Origin: CATQHW01 sp965215345
GTDB taxonomy: Bacteria > Spirochaetota > Spirochaetia > SZUA-6 > Bin103
Reading direction: 5' to 3'
NCBI GenBank assembly: GCA_965215345.1
Contig: CBDCDL010000002.1
Coordinates: 3,782,001-3,846,000, forward strand
Length of the DNA stretch: 64,000 nt
The notes beneath the pieces were generated by a model. The model did not search any database. It was not told the origin of the DNA and worked only from the letters and a program-made list of their open reading frames with translations. Shown one piece after another: positions 26,527-33,608 of this stretch. Position 1 is the stretch's first letter, and every line of letters begins with the position of its first letter. The position numbers were made by a program, and so were the translations under genes.

Positions 26527-26787
26527 CTACCATAGTCCGTATCCGGTGGAACGCCTGGTCAGTGCGTTTGCCGCGAAGACCAGAGAGAGCTGAACGGCGC
26601 CGAAGACCAGCCCGAGCGCGGTCGCATAGGCGTACTGGCCCTGCATCAGCCCGACCCGCAGCACGTAGATGTCGGTGACGTTGGCGATCTTCAGCGTCGC
26701 CGGATTCATCAGGTTGTAGATCTGATCCAGGCCCGCATAGAGGATCCCCGGCAGGAGCAGGATGAACAGTACGGATATCGTCGCCTG
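26527..26787 (-). pseudogene. LplB-type permease, C-terminal remnant
   Basis: Only the last two membrane segments and the typical loop remain: LPGILYAGLDQIYNLMNP, then VTDIYVLRVGLMQGQYAYAT, ending STGYGLW before TAG at 26527-26529. LplB proteins are about 310-320 residues, so roughly 230 residues are missing. Resemblance stops near 26787, where the sequence runs directly into the divergent promoter region of the + strand importer operon. A deletion joining the two operons is the simplest explanation. No start codon or ribosome site suits the remnant. Confidence 0.75.
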
Positions 26788-26942
26788 CTCCGTGCGGTCT
26801 TCAGCATGCCATGCCGCCGTCCGTGACCATAGCGGCGCGCAGCGGCACCGTCAACGTGCTCGGCGTCGTGCCGGGGCTAGCCGTGGAGCTCCGAGCGGCC
26901 GTCGATCCGGGGGGAAGCGTGCGCTACCTACCTCCCGCCCGC

Positions 26943-26971
26943 TTGCAGGATCCCCGACCCTCGTGTAGGAT
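26943..26971 (+). promoter_or_regulatory. Sigma70-type promoter of the + strand importer operon
   Basis: TTGCAG (26943-26948) and TAGGAT (26966-26971) lie 17 bases apart, and TG precedes the -10 closely. The ideal ribosome site AAGGAGGTGA (26981-26990) and a TTG start at 26995 follow, giving a very short leader. Confidence 0.7.
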
Positions 26972-26994
26972 GTTCGGATCAAGGAGGTGAGGCG

Positions 26995-27406
26995 TTGTCC
27001 ACGACGGCTCCCGGACGCTCTCCAGCACGTTCCGCTGTCTCTCTGGCGATGCCGCTCAAGAAGCAGCTCCACAAGAACAGGTACTACTACCTGCTGCTGA
27101 TCCCCGCGATCGCCTACTTCATCCTCTTTCACTACAAGCCGATGTACGGCGTGCTCATCGCCTTCAAGGATTACCGCATGATGGATGGGATCCTGGGGAG
27201 CCCGTGGGCGGGGTTTCATTACTTCGACCGGTTGTTCAGCAGCCCGCTGTTCTATCGCGTGTTCCGCAACACCGTCATCATCAGTGTGCTCCGGATCGTA
27301 TTCGCGTTCCCGGCGCCGATACTGCTCGCTCTCCTGCTGAACGAGATATACCACGTGCGCTACAAGAAGATCGTGCAGACCATCTCCTACCTTCCCCATT
27401 TCATAT
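26995..27406 (+). pseudogene. LplB-type sugar permease, 5' part, split by an IS
   Basis: The first 137 codons of an LplB/UgpA-type permease. A TTG start at 26995 is set by a perfect AAGGAGGTGA Shine-Dalgarno sequence. The first membrane helices (YYYLLLIPAIAYFILFHY) and the family motif YGVLIAFKDYRMMDGILGSPWAG are intact. The frame is cut in the codons for SYLPHFI by the element starting at 27407. Joining 27406 to 30358 restores LPHFISWIVIGG and a 318-residue protein, so the gene was intact before insertion. Translation now runs into the IS and stops at about 27454. Confidence 0.95.
27398..27406 (+). repeat. Left copy of the 9-bp target-site duplication
   Basis: ATTTCATAT occurs directly before the left IS end and again at 30349-30357 directly after the right end. 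Confidence 0.95.
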
Positions 27407-27613
27407 GGGTGCGGCTCTTTTGCGACGACCTCTATGTTCATGCCAATATGTGAGTTAGATGCGGTCGGCCACACGCGGAGGTGCCGTTTCGGGCAGCTTA
27501 TGCCGTGGGCGGCGCCGTAGGTCCCCTGCAGCCGGGCGGGTTGCCGTCCCGAGAGGCTGGACAAATCCCGCTCATGCTCGTACCTTGCCCGTGCTCGTAC
27601 GGGAGGGTGAGCG

Positions 27614-28516
27614 ATGAATGCCAACGACAGGGGCTGCCTGCGGTGTGCCGGCAGAACGTTCAGCGAGGCCGAGGTGCGGGTCGTCGTCGAGGAGGTCGCC
27701 AACGGGGGCAGCCGCAGCCGTGCGCAGCTCATGGCGCGGGTGTGCGAGCGGCTGCGGTGGCGGCGGGCGAGCGGCGCGCTGAAAGTCCGTGAATGTCGTG
27801 ACCTGCTGCTGAGGCTGGAAGGCGAAGGCCGGTTGCGGTTGCCGCCGAAACGCAACGTCGGGCGGCCGCTGGGCTCGCGCACGCAGGTGCCGCGCACGGC
27901 AGCCGGCGAGCCCGGGCGGCCGATGCTGGGCACGGTGGGGCAATTCGGGACCGTCAGCCTGCAGCCGGTGACGAGCGCTGGCGAGCATGGCTGGTGGCGT
28001 GAGTTGATCGGCCGCTACCACTACCTGGGCTACCGGGTGCCATTCGGGGCGCAGATGCGCTACCTGGGGTTCGTCAGCCGTCCGGCGCCGACGGTGGTGG
28101 CGGCGCTGCAGGTCTCCTCGCCGGCGTGGCGGCTGGCGGTGCGCGAGCGCTGGATCGGCTGGGACGATCCGACGCGTGCGCGCAATCTGCAGCGGGTGGT
28201 CAACAACAGCCGGTTTCTGGTGCTGCCGTGGGTGCGGGTGAAGAACCTGGCCAGCCGGCTGCTGTCGCTGCTGGCCGGGCGGCTGGCCGCCGACTGGCAG
28301 GCGCGCTTCGCCACCGAGCCGCTGCTGCTGGAGACGCTGGTGGACCGAGGGCGCTTTGCCGGCACCTGCTACCGGGCAGCGAACTGGATCGAGTTGGGCG
28401 ACACGGCCGGGCGGGGTCGCATGGACCGCGCGCATGCGCGCCATGGGCAGGCGCCGAAGCGGGTGCTGGTGTATCCTCTGGTGGCCGATGCGCAGCGCCG
28501 GCTGGCTGGAGCCTGA
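27614..28516 (+). CDS. DruA-like (DUF4338) protein carried by the IS
   Basis: A 300-residue protein. A helical N-terminal region (VVVEEVANGGSRSRAQLMAR, about residues 20-60) precedes the DUF4338 core. Recognisable segments are WWRELIGRYHYLGYRVPFGA, RVVNNSRFLVLPWVRVKNLA, then LLETLVDRGRFAGTCYRAAN and a C-terminal KRVLVYPL. DUF4338 is the family of DruA from the Druantia anti-phage system, but many members sit beside transposases. No other Druantia genes are here. GGAGGG just upstream supports ATG 27614. It ends three bases before the transposase ATG, so the two are probably co-translated; a role in transposition or target handling is inference. Confidence 0.88.
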   Translation: MNANDRGCLRCAGRTFSEAEVRVVVEEVANGGSRSRAQLMARVCERLRWRRASGALKVRECRDLLLRLEGEGRLRLPPKRNVGRPLGSRTQVPRTAAGEPGRPMLGTVGQFGTVSLQPVTSAGEHGWWRELIGRYHYLGYRVPFGAQMRYLGFVSRPAPTVVAALQVSSPAWRLAVRERWIGWDDPTRARNLQRVVNNSRFLVLPWVRVKNLASRLLSLLAGRLAADWQARFATEPLLLETLVDRGRFAGTCYRAANWIELGDTAGRGRMDRAHARHGQAPKRVLVYPLVADAQRRLAGA

Positions 28517-28519
28517 GCG

Positions 28520-30121
28520 ATGGGGGCGGCGATCGGTTGGGCGTGCGAGACTGCGGTTGACCCGTTTGCGGCCACGCGGGCGGCGTTCGAGCGGTTGCTG
28601 CGGGTGGCGAGCCGAGAGGAGACGCAACGGATGCAGCACAGTGATCTGGAGCGACTGTTGGCCAAGGAGGGCCAGGAGTTGATGCGCCAGCTTTACCAGG
28701 ACTGCGTCGATGAACAGGCGCAGGCGCAGGCGGCCGACGAAGTGGTGGACGCGGAGGGCCGGCTGCGCACCCGCAAGCGCCAGCAGCAGCGCGAGTTGGA
28801 GACGATCTTCGGCACGGTCGTGGTGGGTCGCAGCGGCTACGGGGCGCAGGGAGCGCAGAGCCTGCACCCGCTGGACGCGCAGTTGAACCTGCCTGAGGAG
28901 CGCTACTCGCTGGAGGTGCGCCGTCGAGCGGCGCTGGAGGCGTCGAAGAGTTCCTTCGACGAGACGGTCGAGACGCTGAGCCGGTACACCGGCGCCACGA
29001 TCGGCAAGCGGCAGGTGGAACAACTGGTCAGCCGAGCGGCCGAGGACTTCGAGGCGTTCTACGAGCAGCGCCATCAGGCGGCCGAGCAAGCGGCCGGCGA
29101 GCAAGCGGCCGAAGAACAAGCGGCCGACGCCCTGCTGGTGATCAGCAGTGACGGCAAAGGCGTGGTCATGCACCGGCAGGACCTGCGCCCGGCCACGCGC
29201 ACGGCCAGCGAGCGCACGCCGCGCCGCACGATGGACACGCGGCTGAGCAAGGGCGAGAAGGGCAACCGCAAGCGCATGTCCACGGTGGCGGCCGTCTACT
29301 CCGTGGCGCCCCACGTGCGTACGCCCGAGCAGATGCTCGCCGTGCTGGCCAGGGACGAAGAAGCGCAACGGAACTCCCCGCAACGGCCCCGCCCGCAGCA
29401 CAAACGGGTGTGGGCGAGTCTGGAGCACGAACCCCGGCAGGTGTTGGAGGAGGCGTTCCGCGAAGCCCTGGAGCGCGACCCGCACTGTTCCCGGCGCTGG
29501 GCGGCAGTGGTCGACGGCAACGAGACGCAGTTGGATATCCTCGAAGACTTGGCCGAGCAGCACGGCGTGCACCTGACGATCGTGCTCGACATCTTTCACG
29601 TGCTGGAGTACCTCTGGAAAGCTGGCCACGCCCTGTGCGCCGAGGGCTCAAGAACGCTGGAACAGTGGGTCTTGCACCGCCTCGGGCGAGTGCTGGAAGG
29701 CCGCGCCGTGCACGTGGCTGCCGGCATGCGGCGCAGCGCCACCAAGCGCGGTCTGACGAGTCGGCGGCGCGAGCCGCTGGACCGGTGCGCCAATTACCTG
29801 CTGAAGTACCAGGACTACCTGGCCTACGATCAGTACCTTGCCGCCGGGCTGCCGATCGGCTCGGGGGTCATCGAAGGCGCGTGCCGCCACTTGGTCAACG
29901 ACCGGCTTGGTATCACCGGCGCACGCTGGCGGCTGTCGGGGGCCGAGGCGGTGCTGCGCCTGCGGGCGCTGCGCTCAAGTGGCGATTTCGACGAGTACTG
30001 GGCCTTCCATGAGGCGCGCGAGTGGCAGCGTACCCATCAGCAGCGCTACGCCGACGGACAGGTGCCGCACCTGCGGCCCACGCCCAGTGAACGAAGGAAT
30101 CGCCTGAGACTCGTCAAGTAG
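28520..30121 (+). CDS. ISKra4 family transposase
   Basis: A 533-residue DDE transposase. The N-terminal part has a helical region and the GTVVVGRSGYGAQG beta segment typical of ISKra4. Catalytic residues are probably D211 (VISSDGKGVVM), D332 (AAVVDGNETQLD) and E452 (PIGSGVIEGACRHLVNDRLG). A Gln/Ala/Glu-rich stretch near residue 190 precedes the first Asp. The gene is intact, and starts 3 bases after the DruA-like gene. Its length is normal for the family. Confidence 0.92.
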   Translation: MGAAIGWACETAVDPFAATRAAFERLLRVASREETQRMQHSDLERLLAKEGQELMRQLYQDCVDEQAQAQAADEVVDAEGRLRTRKRQQQRELETIFGTVVVGRSGYGAQGAQSLHPLDAQLNLPEERYSLEVRRRAALEASKSSFDETVETLSRYTGATIGKRQVEQLVSRAAEDFEAFYEQRHQAAEQAAGEQAAEEQAADALLVISSDGKGVVMHRQDLRPATRTASERTPRRTMDTRLSKGEKGNRKRMSTVAAVYSVAPHVRTPEQMLAVLARDEEAQRNSPQRPRPQHKRVWASLEHEPRQVLEEAFREALERDPHCSRRWAAVVDGNETQLDILEDLAEQHGVHLTIVLDIFHVLEYLWKAGHALCAEGSRTLEQWVLHRLGRVLEGRAVHVAAGMRRSATKRGLTSRRREPLDRCANYLLKYQDYLAYDQYLAAGLPIGSGVIEGACRHLVNDRLGITGARWRLSGAEAVLRLRALRSSGDFDEYWAFHEAREWQRTHQQRYADGQVPHLRPTPSERRNRLRLVK

Positions 30122-30348
30122 AGCCGCAGCCCGCTGCGGTCCCAACGACCTCGCTCACCACCCTCGACCGCAAACGCCAGCGCGCCCCTGCTGCGTTCCC
30201 GCATCCGGCCGAACTCTCGCCAGCGGGATTATCGCCGCCGAACTCTCCTGGCGCTGCCGTCTGTTTCAGCGAAGGTCGCTCACTCCCAGCCCGACTCCCT
30301 CACACGCCCCAGGGCCTCCTGAGTGGTCGTCGCAAAGGAGCCGCACCC

Positions 30349-30357
30349 ATTTCATAT
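30349..30357 (+). repeat. Right copy of the 9-bp target-site duplication
   Basis: ATTTCATAT, identical to 27398-27406, marks the right junction of the IS with the permease gene. Confidence 0.95.
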
Positions 30358-30902
30358 CGTGGATCGTGATCGGCGGGATGCTTCGGGAAATCCTGTCGCC
30401 CAGCTATGGCGCGGTGAACTACGTGCTCGGCCTGGTCGGGGTCGAGCCGATCTACTTCCTGGCCACGCCGGAGTACTTCCGGGCCATCCTGGTCGGGTCC
30501 GGCATATGGCAGGAGATCGGCTGGGGCTCGATCGTCTATCTCGCCGCGATCTCCGGTATCGACGTGCAGCAGTACGAAGCAGCGTACGTCGACGGAGCGA
30601 ACAGGCTGCAGCAGGCGGCATACATCACCATCCCGGGGATTACTCCGGTCATCATCATCCTCTTCCTTCTCAGCCTGTCGAACATCATGAACGCCGGATT
30701 CGAACAGATCTTCAACCTCTACAATCCACAGGTGTACGAGGTGGCCGACATCATCGACACGTACGTCTACCGGGTGGGCGTCCTGTCGGCGGAGTTCAGC
30801 TTCGGCGCTGCCGTCGGGTTGTTCAAGAACGTGATCGGGCTCGCGCTGCTCCTGGTGGTGAACGCCTTTGCCCGGCGTTTCAGCGAGCATGCGCTGTGGT
30901 AG
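30349..30902 (+). pseudogene. LplB-type sugar permease, 3' part after the IS
   Basis: Continues the permease interrupted at 27407: WIVIGGMLREILSPSYG, the EAA loop QYEAAYVDGANRLQQAAYIT, then NAGFEQIFNLYNPQVYEVAD and the standard ending FSEHALW. An ATG at 30366 could start a separate N-truncated protein, but it would lack the first three membrane helices. The gene is followed by the binding-protein and YtcP-type permease genes of the same importer, so IS insertion is expected to be polar on them as well as removing the channel subunit. Confidence 0.93.
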
Positions 30903-31030
30903 GCGGCGCCGTGGCGGGCGGCCGGAGATGGGCGGCACGGCGCTGCGGGCGTTCGACGGAGAGAAGACGGAGGGGCTCACGGGATTCGACCCGCAAGCTC
31001 CTCCGGACGGTGGCGTTGCCACCGCGAAGA

Positions 31031-31050
31031 GCCTCCTCCGAAGAGGAGGC
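31031..31050 (+). promoter_or_regulatory. Hairpin in the leader of the binding-protein gene
   Basis: GCCTCCTC and GAGGAGGC form a perfect 8-bp stem with a CGAA loop, 24 bases before ATG 31075. It could stabilise the 5' end of a processed binding-protein mRNA or act as a weak terminator after the permease gene. Confidence 0.5.
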
Positions 31051-31074
31051 GCACCACTCACGAGGGGGATTCTC

Positions 31075-32625
31075 ATGAAGAGTCTCAAGTTTCTCACGCT
31101 GCTGTCGGCCGGGCTGACCCTGGTCGGTGGCGGGGCGTTCGCTGCGCCGACCGAGGAGGCGGCGGCAGCGGACGCTCCTTTGGAGATCGTCTGGCAGGGG
31201 GTCGCCGGACCGATGAGCTGGGGACCCGAGGATGGCAATCCGGTGGAGCTGCTGATCGAGGAACGCTTCGACGTGAGCATCACGCCGCTTGCCTTCCCCA
31301 CGATCGAGGCCAGGGACCTGCACTACGCGTCCGGGAACACGGCGGACAAGATCACCATCTTCCCGCGCGAGACGATCTACAAGTTCATCGATCAGGGGAT
31401 CATCAGGGCCTTCCCGGAGGAGTGGCTCTGGGAGTACATGCCGGCCTGGATGGATCGGATGGTCTTTCTGTTCGGGAGAGATCTGGTCGTTGACCAGGCG
31501 TATTACAAGGGAGAGGTATACGGAGCTCCCTACGGCAACTACGGTGACTTCCTTCCCAGCTTCCCGGTCGTGCGCAAGGACTGGATGGACAACCTGGGAG
31601 TGGCAGGCGCACCGCAGACCCTGGACGAGTTCCACGACCTGGCGGTCAGGTTCACCCGCGACGACCCCGACGGCAACGGCAACAACGATACGTACGGGGT
31701 GCACGACCGGAGCGATTACGACAGGTCGAGATTCTCGTACATCTTCGCCGCGCACGGCGTCAGCTATTTTGCGTACGAGCTCATCGACGGCAAGGTCACC
31801 TTCACGCCGCAATCGGACAACTGGAAGGAGGCGCTGCGGTTCGTGAGGGATCTGTACGCGGCGGGGGCCATCGACCCGGAGTTTCTGACGGACAAGCGGG
31901 ATCAGCAGCGCAAGAAGTGGGCCGCCGGCATGTTCGGCATCCTCTGGGACAACGCGTGGTGGATGGTATCGTCGACGAAGGGGAACGTCCTGGACATGGT
32001 TCGTGACCAGAACCCTCAGGCTGAATTCGCCTACGTCGGCCACCTGCAGGGACCCGATCACGGCCGGGGTCCTCTGACGTCGCAGCCGATCGGGCTGTAC
32101 ACCGACGCCAGCGCCCACTTCGGGGCCAAGACCAGCGACGAGAAGGTCCAGCGGATCATGCAGATCCAGGATGCGTTCTCCTCCGAGCAGGACTTCTGGC
32201 TCAGGGGACATTGGGGCGAAGAGGGAGTCCACTGGGACTGGCAGGACGGCATTCTCACGCGCAGGGACGTGTCGCGCGAGGAGTTGGAGAAGCAGGGAAT
32301 CTGGTTCTATTCTCCGATTCCCATGCTCCTGGACGAGGCGTACCTGACGCTCGACGAGCCGTCGCAAGGGATCTACGCGCACGCGTTCGCGCTCAATCCC
32401 GATCCGAATGCGGCTGTCGGGGTACGGCTTTCGTATCCGAGCACCAACACGTCTGCGATCGAGCGAGGGGCCGATGTCCTGACCATCAAGTCGGAGTTCT
32501 ATTTCAACGTGGTCCTCGGCAAGATCGATCTGGATGCCGAGTGGCCGAACTTCCAGCAGCGGCTCAAGGATGCGGGAGTGGAAGAGATCAAGGCCGAGTA
32601 CGAGAGGATGCACGCCGGCGGGTGA
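31075..32625 (+). CDS. Extracellular solute-binding protein of the IS-disrupted importer
   Basis: A 516-residue family-1/LipO-type binding protein with a Sec signal (MKSLKFLTLLSAGLTLVGG, cleavage after GAFA). The mature protein has ITIFPRETIYKFIDQGIIRA, KDWMDNLGVAGAPQTLDEF and the EF-hand-like TRDDPDGNGNNDTYG, a calcium-binding motif common in these proteins. ATG 31075 is preceded by GAGGGGG. The operon order is LplB (split), this gene, YtcP-type permease, then a propeller enzyme. Since the channel subunit is broken, the protein may be orphaned, or may work with another permease pair such as 52713-54574. Confidence 0.9.
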   Translation: MKSLKFLTLLSAGLTLVGGGAFAAPTEEAAAADAPLEIVWQGVAGPMSWGPEDGNPVELLIEERFDVSITPLAFPTIEARDLHYASGNTADKITIFPRETIYKFIDQGIIRAFPEEWLWEYMPAWMDRMVFLFGRDLVVDQAYYKGEVYGAPYGNYGDFLPSFPVVRKDWMDNLGVAGAPQTLDEFHDLAVRFTRDDPDGNGNNDTYGVHDRSDYDRSRFSYIFAAHGVSYFAYELIDGKVTFTPQSDNWKEALRFVRDLYAAGAIDPEFLTDKRDQQRKKWAAGMFGILWDNAWWMVSSTKGNVLDMVRDQNPQAEFAYVGHLQGPDHGRGPLTSQPIGLYTDASAHFGAKTSDEKVQRIMQIQDAFSSEQDFWLRGHWGEEGVHWDWQDGILTRRDVSREELEKQGIWFYSPIPMLLDEAYLTLDEPSQGIYAHAFALNPDPNAAVGVRLSYPSTNTSAIERGADVLTIKSEFYFNVVLGKIDLDAEWPNFQQRLKDAGVEEIKAEYERMHAGG

Positions 32626-32654
32626 GCGTGATGACACCGTGACGCGGTGAATGG

Positions 32655-32689
32655 GGAGCGCGGGTCGGAACGACTCCGATCCGCGCTCC
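32655..32689 (+). terminator. 15-bp-stem hairpin after the binding-protein gene
   Basis: Bases 32655-32669 pair with 32675-32689 with a single G-U pair and a 5-base loop, followed by TTCGTCG. It is positioned like the hairpins after the other four binding-protein genes. Confidence 0.75.
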
Positions 32690-32713
32690 TTCGTCGTTCG
32701 GGGAAACGAGAGC

Positions 32714-33583
32714 ATGCTGAGGGCCAGAGGGAACGTCGTATTCGACATCTGCAATTATCTGTTCGTCGGCGTTCTGGCATCGCTCTGTCTCTATCCGCTG
32801 TGGGACACGCTCATGCTGTCGTTGTCGACGCCGGTGAACGCGATGCGGCTGGGCGTGAGGTTCTTCACCAGTCCCATCAGCTTCGAAGCATACGGCGTGA
32901 TCTTCAGCTCGCAGATACTCGCGGTAGCGTATTACAATTCGATTCTCCGCACGGTGGCCGGTACCGCTCTGACCCTGCTGGTCACCTACTGCGCAAGATA
33001 CGCGCTGGCACGGGCGGACCTGCCGTTTCGCAAGAGCATTACCGCGTTCGTGCTGTTCACGATGTTCTTCAACGGCGGGCTGATAGCGATCTATCTGAAC
33101 ATCATGCACCTGGGGCTGATGAACAGCCGGTGGGCGCTCATCCTGCCGCTCACCACCACCGCCTGGAACCTGCTCATCGCGCGCAACTTTCTGATGGCGC
33201 TCCCGCGTGAGCTGGAGGACGCCGCCGTCGCGGACGGGGCTCATCCGCTGCGCATCGTCTTCTCGATCATGTTCCCTATCTCCACGCCGGTGCTGGCAGT
33301 CCTGGCCCTGTGGACGGCGGTGATGCACTGGAACGCCTGGTTCGACGCCCTCCTGTACATGCGGGAGGAAAGCAAGGTCGTTCTGCAGATTCTGCTGCGC
33401 AGGCTGACGGTAGAGGAGTACGCGATAGAGCGCCGGCCGTTTCTCCTGGAGACCCATGGGACGACGACGCCATCGATACGCGCCGGGACCATCATCGTGA
33501 CCATAGGGCCTATCATCCTGATGTATCCGTTTCTGCAGCGGTACTTCGTAAAGGGCATACTGATCGGCTCTCTCAAGGGTTGA
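32714..33583 (+). CDS. YtcP/MalG-type ABC sugar permease
   Basis: A 289-residue permease with six membrane helices. The first is CNYLFVGVLASLCLYPLWD; the EAA loop is RELEDAAVADGAHPLRIVFS; the ending is YPFLQRYFVKGILIGSLKG. The in-frame ATG at 32651 lies inside the preceding hairpin, so ATG 32714 is preferred; the ribosome site is weak (GAGAG). It belongs to the importer whose LplB gene is split by the IS, and it is followed 25 bases later by a sialidase-like gene. Confidence 0.88.
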   Translation: MLRARGNVVFDICNYLFVGVLASLCLYPLWDTLMLSLSTPVNAMRLGVRFFTSPISFEAYGVIFSSQILAVAYYNSILRTVAGTALTLLVTYCARYALARADLPFRKSITAFVLFTMFFNGGLIAIYLNIMHLGLMNSRWALILPLTTTAWNLLIARNFLMALPRELEDAAVADGAHPLRIVFSIMFPISTPVLAVLALWTAVMHWNAWFDALLYMREESKVVLQILLRRLTVEEYAIERRPFLLETHGTTTPSIRAGTIIVTIGPIILMYPFLQRYFVKGILIGSLKG

Positions 33584-33608
33584 GTCGACGAGTCAAGGAG
33601 AGGATCGG

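Larger units (their letters stand above)
27407..30348 (+). mobile_element. ISKra4-type insertion sequence with a DruA-like passenger gene
   Basis: The element is 2,942 bp with 24-bp terminal inverted repeats starting GGGTGCGGCTC (27407-27430 and inverted 30325-30348) that differ at one position. It is flanked by a 9-bp target duplication. It carries two same-strand genes three bases apart: a DUF4338/DruA-like protein and an ISKra4-family transposase. About 207 bp on the left and 227 bp on the right are non-coding. The near-perfect ends, intact genes and exact target duplication indicate a recent, probably still mobile insertion. Confidence 0.93.

Noticed and set aside
19429..26593. Long + strand open frames opposite the - strand operon
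   Set aside because: They mirror genuine GH3, sialidase and binding-protein genes; in GC-rich DNA antisense frames stay open by codon bias, and their sequences are rich in Arg/Pro/Ala/Gly with no fold.
27614..30121. A Druantia defence system
   Set aside because: Only the DruA-like gene is present; there is no DruE helicase or DruB-D type gene, and both genes lie inside one insertion sequence with matching ends.
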